Positions 6,982 through 15,366 of a stretch of 64,000 bases of DNA are shown here, in pieces. The stretch spans positions 1 to 64,000 of the forward strand of contig SUYY01000001.1 in NCBI GenBank assembly GCA_015060205.1. Reading direction: 5' to 3'. Within the stretch, counting starts at the first letter, position 1. Each line of letters opens with the position of its first letter. A program made the position numbers and the translations under genes. The notes beneath the pieces were generated by a model, which worked only from the letters and a program-made list of their open reading frames with translations, had not been told where the DNA came from and did not search any database. Source of the stretch: Bacteroidales bacterium (GTDB taxonomy: Bacteria > Bacteroidota > Bacteroidia > Bacteroidales > UBA932).

Positions 6982-8205
6982 ATGAAAAAGACTTCGATGC
7001 TACTGTTTCTGGCTGTCCTCACGATTTCTTCATGCGGCACCGTCGCCCAATGGGGAGCCGCTAACAACGGCCAGAACTTCCAGGACGGAATCTACAGCAA
7101 CTCTCCATCCTTCAGATCGAAGGAAGAAAAGGAAAAATCCAAGTCAGAGACAGATGCACTCATAGCAAAGACCAAGGAATCCCCTATCTATCTCTTCGGA
7201 GACAAGAAAGACACCGTGATGATACCGGAAAACTTCTCCGCAAGAATACAGTATGACCAGAAGGTCGGCGGCACTGTCGTGACCGTAGGTGAAAATCCTT
7301 ATGACTGGAGATGGGACCTTGAAAACAGATACGGATACTATTACGGTCCGTACAGTCTGGGTTCCTCATGGTACTGGAGCAGACATTACGACCCGTTCTG
7401 GAATCCGTACTGGTACTCATGGGGATATAGTCCATGGAGATATTACAGTTACTATGACCCATGGTATTACGGAGGCTTCTACGACCCATGGTACTACGGA
7501 GGATGGTACGGAGGATATTACGGAGGATGGTATAATCCGTGGTATTATACGGGATATTGGGGATGGCACGACCCATGGCATCACCACCATCACCATCATG
7601 GCTGGTACGACCCTCACCATCATGGCCCGTCACACATCGGAGGTTCACCACACCACAGCGACCGCTACTACGGACTGAGAGCAAATACTGAAAGAAGAGG
7701 AGCGGTTTCCGAAGGCGGAAAGAGCGGTACAATAAGAACCGACGGAGGCACCATACGAGGAGGCATGAGCATAGGTAATACACGAAGCAGGTCGGCAAGT
7801 ACTGTCAGAAGGACAAACGGAACCGTTTCAAGGCCGGCTTCAGCGACCAGACCTTCATCAGCATCGAGCGTCTCCGCATCAAGAAGTGCAACGATGACCC
7901 GTTCTGCAACAGGAGCAAACTACCGCAGGCCTTCTTCATCCTCGAGCCAGAACACAGTAACCCGCGACCAGTCGGGCTACAGCAGAAGTTCTTCATACGG
8001 AAGCAGTTCTTCTTCGTACGAAAGAAGCAGTTCTTCTTCCGGTTATAACAGAAGTTCATCCTCCTACAGCAGAAGCGGAAGTTCATCCTCCTACAGCAGG
8101 AGTTCCGGCTATGGCGGAAGTTCATCCGGAAGTTCAGGTTACAGCAGAGGTTCATCCGGCAGTTCAAGTCACAGCAGAGGATCTTCAGGCGGTTACAGAC
8201 GATAA
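6982..8205 (+). CDS. Lipoprotein with Trp/Tyr/Gly/His-rich core and Ser/Arg-rich tail
   Basis: A lipoprotein signal (MKKTSMLLFLAVLTISSC, Cys18) is followed by about 110 ordinary residues. Then comes an extreme low-complexity region made of DPWYYGG and GGWYGGYYGG motifs, and a run of seven histidines near residue 200 (WHHHHHHHGW). The last 150 residues are Ser/Arg/Gly repeats such as SSSSYERSSSSSGYNRSSSS. No enzyme domain is visible. The composition suggests an exposed adhesive, matrix or metal-binding envelope protein, which is inference only. It sits 91 bases upstream of the FadL-family gene in the same direction, and the pair may be co-transcribed. Tandem codons leave long false ORFs in other frames. 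Confidence 0.8.
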   Translation: MKKTSMLLFLAVLTISSCGTVAQWGAANNGQNFQDGIYSNSPSFRSKEEKEKSKSETDALIAKTKESPIYLFGDKKDTVMIPENFSARIQYDQKVGGTVVTVGENPYDWRWDLENRYGYYYGPYSLGSSWYWSRHYDPFWNPYWYSWGYSPWRYYSYYDPWYYGGFYDPWYYGGWYGGYYGGWYNPWYYTGYWGWHDPWHHHHHHHGWYDPHHHGPSHIGGSPHHSDRYYGLRANTERRGAVSEGGKSGTIRTDGGTIRGGMSIGNTRSRSASTVRRTNGTVSRPASATRPSSASSVSASRSATMTRSATGANYRRPSSSSSQNTVTRDQSGYSRSSSYGSSSSSYERSSSSSGYNRSSSSYSRSGSSSSYSRSSGYGGSSSGSSGYSRGSSGSSSHSRGSSGGYRR

Positions 8206-8296
8206 TGTCTGCACACCCCAAAAGCAGCGGAGACAAGTCCCTCATCCGAACAGAGGCGACTCTCCTACAGTCAATAACGCATAAAAAACAAACGAT

Positions 8297-9994
8297 ATGA
8301 AAAGGACAGCATTAACCGTTATTCTGGCAGCAGCATCGATCATGGCCGCACATGCACAAAGTGCCTATGATGCATGGATGTTCAGCGAGAATAATTATGA
8401 GGGGACAGCACGATCTGTGGCGATGGGCAATGCCTTCACCGCTCTTGGAGGAGATCTTGGCGCTGTCAGCATCAACCCTGCAGGAAGCGCAGTAGCGGGA
8501 TATTCACAACTGACCCTTACTCCGTCACTGACTTTCTCAACAAACATCGCGACAGGATCCGGCTTCGACGGTAACGAACCGACATATTTTCAGGACCGGA
8601 TGAAGAGCAGGATGACCCAGGCCGGAATCCCGAACGTAGGCTTCACATTCAACTTCAAGACAGGAAGACAGTCCGGTCTGAAGAATTTCACAGTCGGTTT
8701 CATAGTGAACAGAACAAACAACTGGTGCGAAGACCTTTATGCAAGAGGCACAAACAGTCAGACCAGTTTCCTTGCCGCCGCTGCAGCAGATGCGCAGGCA
8801 GAAATCGCATGGATGAACGACCACAAGTCACCCGGAGAGGAAGACTTCACGAACCTTGACTATATGAACAAACAGGCATATGACTATATGAACTGGAAAG
8901 ACGTGGTAGGCTACAGAAGCGGTTTCTTCTCAGCCATCGACAGTGAAGGCAAGAAGTTCGCCGGGGCTACTGAAATAGTCTACAACGGTGGCAATCACAC
9001 ACTTGCAGGAGAGGTAAGCCAGGCCTACGGGAGAAGCGTGTCCGGAAACAAATACGAATACCTGTTCAATCTGGGAGCGAACATATCGGATTTTGTCTAT
9101 CTCGGATTCAACCTGGGAGTAAACACCCTGACTTACAACTATTCACACTATTTCAAGGAAGGAGCATATTCTGACGTACACGATTTTGAGAATGTATATG
9201 TCGACGACAAGGGAATAGAGCACACCACATATTTCAAGAACGCAAAATACAACTATCGTTACGAAGCGGACGGCACAGGAGTATTCGCAAAACTCGGTGT
9301 GATAGTGACCCCTGGCAACGGGCTTCGCTTCGGAGCAGCAATCCAGACCCCAACCTCAATGACCATCAAGGAGGAATGGCAGGAAAGCGGAGAGACACAC
9401 TTTACCGACAGCAGTTTTGACGGTAGCGAAAAAAGCGACCCGGGTGAAGGCGAATACAGGTTCAATGCTCCTTGGAGAGTCAATCTCGGAGCCGCATATA
9501 CATTAGGAAAAATCGCTGTGATAAGTGCCGACTATGAAGTTGCGTTTTACAACATGATGAAATACAAATTCAACAGGCATGATGCACCAGATGAGGAAAT
9601 TGAATATTTCCAGACAATCAATGAGGACATCAGGAACATGTACGGTCCCGCCCATTATCTCAGGCTGGGAGCGGAAGTGAAGCCGTTGAGTTACCTTTCC
9701 ATAAGAGGAGGATATAATCTGGCGACATCAGCACAGATAAAGGAATATGATTCAGACCAAGACGAATACTACGGAATAGGCAGGATATACAGGCACAATG
9801 TATCACTGGGACTCGGATTCAGTTCAAAGAAATCATTCTTTGCAGACATAGCATGCAGATACACTCTGCCTGAAAACGAGTACATAACACCATATTCCGA
9901 CTACCTCGCTGCAGAAAACGGAGCATTGCCTCCTGAAATCCATAGCAGACGTTCAGACTGGAAGGTACTTCTCACTCTTGGATGGAGATTCTAG
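8297..9994 (+). CDS. OmpP1/FadL-family outer-membrane transporter
   Basis: The protein has a signal peptide (MKRTALTVILAAASIMAAHAQ) and the family hallmark GTARSVAMGNAFTALGGDLGAVSINPAG directly after it. FadL-type barrels have an N-terminal hatch and carry hydrophobic molecules such as long-chain fatty acids or aromatics through the outer membrane. The rest of the 565 residues is strand-rich and ends in a terminal Phe (LLTLGWRF), as expected for BAM-inserted barrels. The substrate cannot be told. Its last four bases overlap the convergent WbqC-like gene. Confidence 0.85.
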   Translation: MKRTALTVILAAASIMAAHAQSAYDAWMFSENNYEGTARSVAMGNAFTALGGDLGAVSINPAGSAVAGYSQLTLTPSLTFSTNIATGSGFDGNEPTYFQDRMKSRMTQAGIPNVGFTFNFKTGRQSGLKNFTVGFIVNRTNNWCEDLYARGTNSQTSFLAAAAADAQAEIAWMNDHKSPGEEDFTNLDYMNKQAYDYMNWKDVVGYRSGFFSAIDSEGKKFAGATEIVYNGGNHTLAGEVSQAYGRSVSGNKYEYLFNLGANISDFVYLGFNLGVNTLTYNYSHYFKEGAYSDVHDFENVYVDDKGIEHTTYFKNAKYNYRYEADGTGVFAKLGVIVTPGNGLRFGAAIQTPTSMTIKEEWQESGETHFTDSSFDGSEKSDPGEGEYRFNAPWRVNLGAAYTLGKIAVISADYEVAFYNMMKYKFNRHDAPDEEIEYFQTINEDIRNMYGPAHYLRLGAEVKPLSYLSIRGGYNLATSAQIKEYDSDQDEYYGIGRIYRHNVSLGLGFSSKKSFFADIACRYTLPENEYITPYSDYLAAENGALPPEIHSRRSDWKVLLTLGWRF

Positions 9995-10698
9995 ATATTC
10001 TTCAGATACAGGATGCTGTCGGGACCTTCATTGAAAAGAAGGTCCATGACGGAAAGATCTGACTTGAAGCCGTATTTCGGGGCAAAGACCTGGAAATACG
10101 GCTTTTCCAATGCCAGGTCCGTAAGTATGGTATTGCTCCTTTTGGGATGTATGCACTCCCTCAGGTCCTCACACAGCAGGGCATGACCGTCCGGGCCTGC
10201 AACAATTCCTTCTGGAGAATACTCCTCCGTCAGATGCAGTTCCACCTTGAGTCCGGTCTTTTCAATGAAGAAACGCAGAAGGGCCATATTCAGGTCGAGA
10301 AGCCTCTCCGGTCTGCTGTCCAATATTTCGAAGAGTTCATCCTGATAGTATTCGAAATATGCCGAGGTCCTGTAGGCTGATACTATCGCTCTCTTATGCT
10401 GCAGAAGCCACGGAGTGGAATAGTCCACCTTGACCTCGCCGACCGGGTGCTTATAGGTGCCGTTTTCATGGACTACCGGAAAGGAGAGGGATTGAACGCC
10501 ATCGGCTGCATAGAATCTGCAGCGGTTGCGGTATGACTGTTTCTGATAATTTTCACAGGCTTCCACATATACGACAGACGGAGACAGTTCCAACGAACCG
10601 CCACCGTCTTTTCTGTCCGAAAGTCCCGACATGTCCTCAGCGATCGCTGCAAAATAGGACACGGGCGGGAAATATGCTGTAGAAAACAGTTTAGCCAC
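9991..10698 (-). CDS. WbqC-like family protein
   Basis: The 235-residue protein has the WbqC pattern near its N-terminus (LFSTAYFPPVSYFAAIA), a central ENYQKQSYRNRCRFYAADG, then SFPVV and the VDYSTPWLLQHKRAIVSAYRTSAYFEYY segment. WbqC-like proteins occur in O-antigen and other polysaccharide loci and are proposed to act in sugar-nucleotide or amino-sugar modification; the reaction is not firmly known. It starts with GTG, and that start shares its G with the stop of lpxA (TAGTG), implying translational coupling to the lipid A operon. Confidence 0.8.
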   Translation of the reverse strand: MAKLFSTAYFPPVSYFAAIAEDMSGLSDRKDGGGSLELSPSVVYVEACENYQKQSYRNRCRFYAADGVQSLSFPVVHENGTYKHPVGEVKVDYSTPWLLQHKRAIVSAYRTSAYFEYYQDELFEILDSRPERLLDLNMALLRFFIEKTGLKVELHLTEEYSPEGIVAGPDGHALLCEDLRECIHPKRSNTILTDLALEKPYFQVFAPKYGFKSDLSVMDLLFNEGPDSILYLKNI

Positions 10699-11510
10699 TA
10701 TTCGACGTTGCCTTTTACTGTTGAATCCGCACCTCTGATGATACCTCTCTTGGAAGATCTGATGAAGTTGAGGATAGTGTCCCTTTCCTCTGACTGAGGG
10801 AAACCTGACTCGATCTTTGCAAGAGCATCCGAAACATTCATGCCGCTGTTGTAGATGATGTCATACATATCCTTGATGGCATATATCTGTTCAGATGTGA
10901 ATCCCCTTCTGCGAAGTCCTACAAGGTTGACACCTGCATATGAAAGCGGATCACGACCGCAGAGGACATATGGAGGAACGTCCTTGTTTATCTTCGAACC
11001 ACCACCGACAAAGGCATGCTTTCCGATTCTCGAGAACTGGTGAGCCACCGTACTTCCGCCGATGGTTGCCCAATCGTCCACATCAGTCTCTCCGGCGATT
11101 CCAACATAACTTACAAGGATACAGTTGTTTCCTACCGTACAGTCATGAGCGACATGTGCATACGACATGATCAGGACATTGCTGCCGATCTTTGTCACGC
11201 TTCTGCCGCTGGCCTTTGTACCACGGTTGATTGTAGCACATTCACGTATATTTACATTATCACCGATCTCCACATATGTGACCTCACCGTCAAACTTGAG
11301 GTCCTGAGGTACCGCACCGATTACCGCTCCAGGGAAGACGCAGCAGTTTTTGCCCATCTTCACATAATTGAATATGGTGGCATGAGGAAGAATCTTGCTT
11401 CCGTCACCTATTTCCACATGTTCCTCGATGTATGCGTAAGGTCCTACCTCCACATTCTCTCCGAGTTTTGCATTCGGATGTACTGTTGCCAATGGATGAA
11501 TATTTGCCAT
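10698..11510 (-). CDS. lpxA: UDP-GlcNAc O-acyltransferase LpxA
   Basis: LpxA carries out the first step of lipid A synthesis, moving a 3-hydroxyacyl chain from acyl carrier protein to O-3 of UDP-GlcNAc in the cytosol. The 270 residues begin MANIHPLATVHPNAKLGENV and show left-handed beta-helix hexapeptides through residue 190, the conserved SYAHVAHDCTVGNNC block with the catalytic His, and a helical C-terminus (GLRRRGFTSEQIYAIKDMYDIIY). It follows lpxC by 24 bases and precedes the WbqC-like gene. Length and motifs are normal. Confidence 0.95.
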   Translation of the reverse strand: MANIHPLATVHPNAKLGENVEVGPYAYIEEHVEIGDGSKILPHATIFNYVKMGKNCCVFPGAVIGAVPQDLKFDGEVTYVEIGDNVNIRECATINRGTKASGRSVTKIGSNVLIMSYAHVAHDCTVGNNCILVSYVGIAGETDVDDWATIGGSTVAHQFSRIGKHAFVGGGSKINKDVPPYVLCGRDPLSYAGVNLVGLRRRGFTSEQIYAIKDMYDIIYNSGMNVSDALAKIESGFPQSEERDTILNFIRSSKRGIIRGADSTVKGNVE

Positions 11511-11534
11511 ATTGTCTTTTGTTTGTTGATTCGA

Positions 11535-12437
11535 TTATTTCTGTTGGCGGATTCTGAGCGCTGCAGTCGTATTGATGCCGTGTCCCGCTTTTTCTGCAGT
11601 AACCTTGGCCTTCAGGAATCCACCTGCAAGTCTGAGGTCGCCGATAAGGTCGAGCAACTTATGTCGCGAACATTCGTTAGGGAAACGGAGTACAAGATTG
11701 CTCAGATAACCATCTTCACGCACTTCAAGTGCCGGAACATCAAAGAGTTGCGATATCTGCTGAACCTGCTCTGGCGTAACCGGATGCTCCACGATCACAA
11801 TGGCGTTGTCCACGTCACCACCCTTGACCAGATTGTTTGCAAACAGGAACTGCAGTTCGTGGAAGAACACGAAAGTCCTGCATATTCCTATTTCCTCTGC
11901 ATATTCGATGGAAGGATTCCAGTCAGCATACTGGACTCCGAGGACCTTCGAGTTGAAATCTGTCTTGATGTTGTAACTGAATTCCTCTGCCGGCTCTATG
12001 CGGACTATTGAACCTTTTTCGTTGGTCACTTCGATGGTCCGGTTTATCTCCACATATCTGCGCGGAGCGTCCTGGACATCCACACCATCCTTCCACATCG
12101 CATCGATGTATGGCTTGGCACTTCCGTCAAGGATAGGTACTTCCACATTGTCAATATCAACATATGCATTGTCAATACCAAGACCGGTGAGCGCCGACAT
12201 TATGTGCTCGATTGTCGAAACCGACGCCTCTCCTTTAGATATTGTGGTACTTCTCGCCGTATTTGAAACATTCTCCGCCAAGGCTTCCACTGAAGGCGCT
12301 CCGGCGATGTCCGTCCTTCTGAATACTATGCCGGAATCGACGGGTGCCGGTCCGACGTTCATCTTTGCCACCTTGCCCGTATGGAGTCCCTTGCCCTCGA
12401 AAGAATAACTTTTTTTAAGAGTCTGCTGAAACTGCAT
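11535..12437 (-). CDS. lpxC: UDP-3-O-acyl-GlcNAc deacetylase LpxC, stand-alone
   Basis: LpxC is the zinc-dependent deacetylase that commits the precursor to lipid A. Family motifs are visible: SYSFEGKGLHTGK at the start, STIEHIMSALTGLGIDNAYVDID with the first zinc His, the CRTFVFFHELQFL region, and RHKLLDLIGDLRLAGG with the second His and the Asp. The protein stops after GHGINTTAALRIRQQK at 300 residues. In many Bacteroidetes LpxC is fused to a FabZ dehydratase of about 150 residues; here that half is absent and lpxA follows at once. It has its own -7 box at 12475-12482. Confidence 0.95.
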   Translation of the reverse strand: MQFQQTLKKSYSFEGKGLHTGKVAKMNVGPAPVDSGIVFRRTDIAGAPSVEALAENVSNTARSTTISKGEASVSTIEHIMSALTGLGIDNAYVDIDNVEVPILDGSAKPYIDAMWKDGVDVQDAPRRYVEINRTIEVTNEKGSIVRIEPAEEFSYNIKTDFNSKVLGVQYADWNPSIEYAEEIGICRTFVFFHELQFLFANNLVKGGDVDNAIVIVEHPVTPEQVQQISQLFDVPALEVREDGYLSNLVLRFPNECSRHKLLDLIGDLRLAGGFLKAKVTAEKAGHGINTTAALRIRQQK

Positions 12438-12474
12438 TACAAATAATTTTATCCTCAGGTTAAATTTTGACCCG

Positions 12475-12482
12475 CAAAGATA
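12475..12482 (-). promoter_or_regulatory. -7 box upstream of lpxC (TATCTTTG)
   Basis: On the minus strand TATCTTTG lies in the 60-base gap between lpxD and lpxC, about 38 bases before the lpxC ATG. It suggests an internal promoter in the lipid A operon. Confidence 0.5.
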
Positions 12483-12497
12483 GTCATTTTTTTATAA

Positions 12498-13487
12498 TTA
12501 CTGCTTTCCTGCCTTTTTGAACATGGCATAACTTCTCATATACTCCATATAAGGAATCGCAGGGCTGCCGAAGAAAGCCTGTCCCGGTTTCTTCACACTT
12601 CCCAGAAGTCCGGACTGTGCTCCGAACGAAGTGTTGTCTGCAACCGTGATATGACCGGCAATACCCACCTGACCACCGAGGATACAATGCTCGCCTATCT
12701 TTGTGGAACCGGCAATTCCGCTCATTGCGGCCATCACCGTATTCTTTCCTACCTCCACATTATGGGCAATCTGACAATGATTATCAATCTTGCAACCCTT
12801 TCTGATGACAGTGGAACCCATCTGAGAACGGTCGATTCCCGCACATGATCCGATTTCCACATCATCCTCTATGATGACGTTGCCCGTATGCTCTATCTTC
12901 TTCCATGTACCGTCCTCAAGAGGTGCATATCCGAATCCGTCGCAACCTATCACGGCGTTTGCATGAATGATCACATTGTCTCCTATCTCCATTCCCGGAT
13001 AGATGCATGCTCCGGGATAGATCGTGCAGTATCTTCCTATCTTGACATCGTCGCCGATATATGCATTTTCATATATTTTGGTATAATCACCGATGACGGC
13101 GCGTTTTCCGACATATGCAAAATCACCTACATATACCTTCTTACCGAGTTTCGCGCTCCAGCGCACCCTGCTTCTGAGGCCGCGGTATCTCTTGTATGAG
13201 CGTTTCTTGGCCACCACATAATCCAGAAGGGCAGCCACCGCAGCATATGAATCCTCCACACGGACCATTGTGGCACTTACCGGATGTTTCGGCTCGAAGG
13301 TGTTGTTCACTATGATTATATCAGCCTTGCACTCATAGACGTAGTGCTCGTATTTGGGATTTGCGAAAAAACAGATTGCTCCCGGCTTTCCGCTCTCTAT
13401 CCTGGCGAAAGTAGTGACGACTGCTTCAGGGTTTCCATCCACAGTTCCGCCAAGGATTTGAGCAATCTCCTTTGCTTTGAATTCCAT
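12498..13487 (-). CDS. lpxD: UDP-3-O-acylglucosamine N-acyltransferase LpxD
   Basis: LpxD adds the second 3-hydroxyacyl chain, at N-2, in lipid A synthesis. The 329 residues begin MEFKAKEIAQILGGTVDGNP (the uridine-binding LpxD N-domain), followed by a long left-handed beta-helix of hexapeptides. The family signature IIHANAVIGCDGFGYA and the HNVEVGKNTVMAAMSGIAGS block are present, the latter with the candidate catalytic His. The C-terminus is helical. It is the first gene of lpxD-lpxC-lpxA-wbqC and diverges from rimP across a 131-base gap. Confidence 0.95.
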   Translation of the reverse strand: MEFKAKEIAQILGGTVDGNPEAVVTTFARIESGKPGAICFFANPKYEHYVYECKADIIIVNNTFEPKHPVSATMVRVEDSYAAVAALLDYVVAKKRSYKRYRGLRSRVRWSAKLGKKVYVGDFAYVGKRAVIGDYTKIYENAYIGDDVKIGRYCTIYPGACIYPGMEIGDNVIIHANAVIGCDGFGYAPLEDGTWKKIEHTGNVIIEDDVEIGSCAGIDRSQMGSTVIRKGCKIDNHCQIAHNVEVGKNTVMAAMSGIAGSTKIGEHCILGGQVGIAGHITVADNTSFGAQSGLLGSVKKPGQAFFGSPAIPYMEYMRSYAMFKKAGKQ

Positions 13488-13512
13488 AATGTTACAGGTT
13501 TGGTTTCAATAT

Positions 13513-13543
13513 TTTGTTTATTCTGATTTTATTCGTACATTTG
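13513..13543 (+). promoter_or_regulatory. Promoter of the rimP-nusA-infB operon
   Basis: TTTG at 13513-13516 is followed after 19 bases by TACATTTG at 13536-13543, matching the Bacteroidetes promoter. The predicted start point falls at about 13550, the first base of the hairpin described next. Confidence 0.65.
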
Positions 13544-13549
13544 CACCGT

Positions 13550-13593
13550 GAGAATGATTTCAGGGGGCCGGGTGCCCCCTGAAATCGTTTCTC
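13550..13593 (+). promoter_or_regulatory. Stable hairpin in the rimP 5' leader
   Basis: The left arm ends GATTTCAGGGGGC and the right arm begins GCCCCCTGAAATC, a 13-bp perfect GC-rich core with a five-base loop (CGGGT), extended by GAGAA/TTCTC. It ends 25 bases before the rimP ATG. No U-run follows, so a simple terminator is unlikely; a leader regulator or RNA-stabilising element is inferred. Confidence 0.55.
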
Positions 13594-13618
13594 GGATATC
13601 ATATCATCACAAAAGCCA

Positions 13619-14086
13619 ATGAACGTATCAGAAATCAAAGATGCAATCAGCAGCGAAATCGTTGCACGCAACTGCTACATTGTTGACATTACGGTCAGCA
13701 GGGAAAATGACATTGAAATCACCATCGAATCTGAAGAAGGAAGGGTGGAACTTGACGACTGTGTCGCGGTAAGCAGGCATTTCGAAGAGCAGTTTGACCG
13801 TGAGAAGGAAGACTACTCGCTCACAGTGACTTCTGCGGGGCTTGACCAGCCGTTCAAGGTCCTCAAGCAATATCAGAAGGCTGTGGGGTCGAAGGTGGAG
13901 GTCCAACTCAAGGGAGGACGCAAGATGATCGCCACCCTCATTGAAGCGGACGAGGAAAGCATCACTCTGAACTACAGTGCAAAAGAGACCGTTGAGGGAA
14001 AGAAGAAGAAAGAGATTGTAGAGCATAACGACAGATTCACTATGGATCAGGTGAATTCTGTACGTCCACACATTGAATTTAACTAA
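13619..14086 (+). CDS. rimP: Ribosome maturation factor RimP
   Basis: RimP helps assemble the 30S ribosomal subunit. The 155-residue protein contains the expected two-domain layout: an N-terminal alpha/beta domain with a DCVAVSRHFEEQFD segment and YSLTVTSAGLDQPFKVLKQYQKAVG, followed by an SH3-like Sm-type domain with EADEESITLNYSAKE. It is the first gene of the classic rimP-nusA-infB operon (18 bases to nusA). The start at ATG 13619 follows the leader hairpin. The protein is acidic, as usual. Confidence 0.9.
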   Translation: MNVSEIKDAISSEIVARNCYIVDITVSRENDIEITIESEEGRVELDDCVAVSRHFEEQFDREKEDYSLTVTSAGLDQPFKVLKQYQKAVGSKVEVQLKGGRKMIATLIEADEESITLNYSAKETVEGKKKKEIVEHNDRFTMDQVNSVRPHIEFN

Positions 14087-14104
14087 AAAAAACAACATAC
14101 TGAA

Positions 14105-15352
14105 ATGGAAAAGATTGAACTGAAAGACGCTTTTGCCGAGTTCAAGAACCAGAAGAACATCGACAGGCCTACCATGATGGGTGTTCTGGAGGATGTGTTC
14201 AGAACTCAGATCACAAAGACTTACGGATCAGCAGACAACTTCGACATCATCATCAACATCGACAAAGGAGACTGCGAGATCTATTGGAACAGAGAGGTTG
14301 TGGAAGAAGTTGAGGATCCGAACACAGAGATCGCAATCAACGACGAATCCCTTGATGACGACTACGAGATCGGCGAGACATTCGCAAAGAAGATCGAACT
14401 CAAGGATTTCGGCCGCAGAGGCATACTCAACATCCGTCAGAACCTTCAGGGACGTATCATGGATATCGAGAAGGCGAACCTCTATAACAAGTATGTGAAC
14501 AAGATCGGCGAAATCTTCACCGGTGAGGTATACCAGACATGGGCAAAGGAAGTCCTCATCCTTGACGAGGACGGAAACGAACTCAGACTTCCTAAGTCAG
14601 AGCAGATTCCTGGCGAGCACTTCAAGAAGAACGACACAGTAAGGGCCATCATCAAGAGCGTGGAGATGAAGAACAACACCACTCCATATATAGTTCTTTC
14701 AAGAATCACCCCTGACTTCCTCGAGAAACTTTTCGAGCAGGAGGTTCCTGAAATCTACGACGGTCTGATAACCATCAAGAAGGTTGTACGTGTACCTGGC
14801 GAACGTGCAAAGGTGGCAGTAGAGTCATATGACGAGAGAATCGACCCTATCGGAGCATGTATCGGTGTCAAGGGATCAAGAATCATCGGCATCGTGCGCG
14901 AACTCCGCAACGAAAATATCGACGTCCTCCAGTGGACAAACAACACCCAACTTCTTATCCAGAGGGCACTCAACCCTGCAAAGATCTCATCCATCATACT
15001 TGGTGGAGAAGAGGACAAGATCAAGGTATACATGCTTCCTGACGAAGTGAAGAAGGGTATCGGTAAGGGTGGATGCAACATCCGTCTCGCCGGAATGCTC
15101 GTAGGCAAGGAGATCGAAGTCTGGAGAGATCTTCCAAAGGACGAGGTAGAGGATGATGAAGAAGACGTACTGCTCAGTGCATTCGATGATGACATCGAGC
15201 CATGGATCATTGAGAAACTCCAGAGCATCGGATGTGACACAGCGAAGAGCGTACTTGCACTTTCTGCTGCTGACATCGCAAACAGAGCAGACCTTGAGGA
15301 CGAAACAGTAGAGGAAGTCCTTGAAATCCTCCGCGCCGAGTTTGAAGACTAA
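14105..15352 (+). CDS. nusA: Transcription elongation/termination factor NusA
   Basis: NusA binds RNA polymerase and modulates pausing, termination and antitermination. The 415 residues show the N-terminal polymerase-binding domain, an S1 domain near [18 protein letters not shown], and two KH domains including [14 protein letters not shown]-like ([18 protein letters not shown]) and [22 protein letters not shown]-terminal helix-hairpin-helix-like stretch follows ([16 protein letters not shown]). The acidic-repeat domains of the E. coli protein are absent, as is common in this phylum. It lies 14 bases before infB. Confidence 0.95.
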   Translation: MEKIELKDAFAEFKNQKNIDRPTMMGVLEDVFRTQITKTYGSADNFDIIINIDKGDCEIYWNREVVEEVEDPNTEIAINDESLDDDYEIGETFAKKIELKDFGRRGILNIRQNLQGRIMDIEKANLYNKYVNKIGEIFTGEVYQTWAKEVLILDEDGNELRLPKSEQIPGEHFKKNDTVRAIIKSVEMKNNTTPYIVLSRITPDFLEKLFEQEVPEIYDGLITIKKVVRVPGERAKVAVESYDERIDPIGACIGVKGSRIIGIVRELRNENIDVLQWTNNTQLLIQRALNPAKISSIILGGEEDKIKVYMLPDEVKKGIGKGGCNIRLAGMLVGKEIEVWRDLPKDEVEDDEEDVLLSAFDDDIEPWIIEKLQSIGCDTAKSVLALSAADIANRADLEDETVEEVLEILRAEFED

Positions 15353-15366
15353 ACAAGATTACATTT

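Noticed and set aside
7579-7602. Seven-His run as a vector or tag artefact
   Set aside because: It uses mixed CAT/CAC codons and sits inside a longer His/Trp/Tyr-rich natural region with more His clusters after it.
7184-7798. Minus-strand and plus-strand ORFs inside the His/Tyr-rich lipoprotein gene
   Set aside because: Low-complexity codon repeats keep several frames open; only the 6982 frame has a signal peptide and lipobox.
11016-12011. 331-residue plus-strand ORF
   Set aside because: It is antisense to lpxA and lpxC, spans the junction between them and shows no coherent protein pattern.
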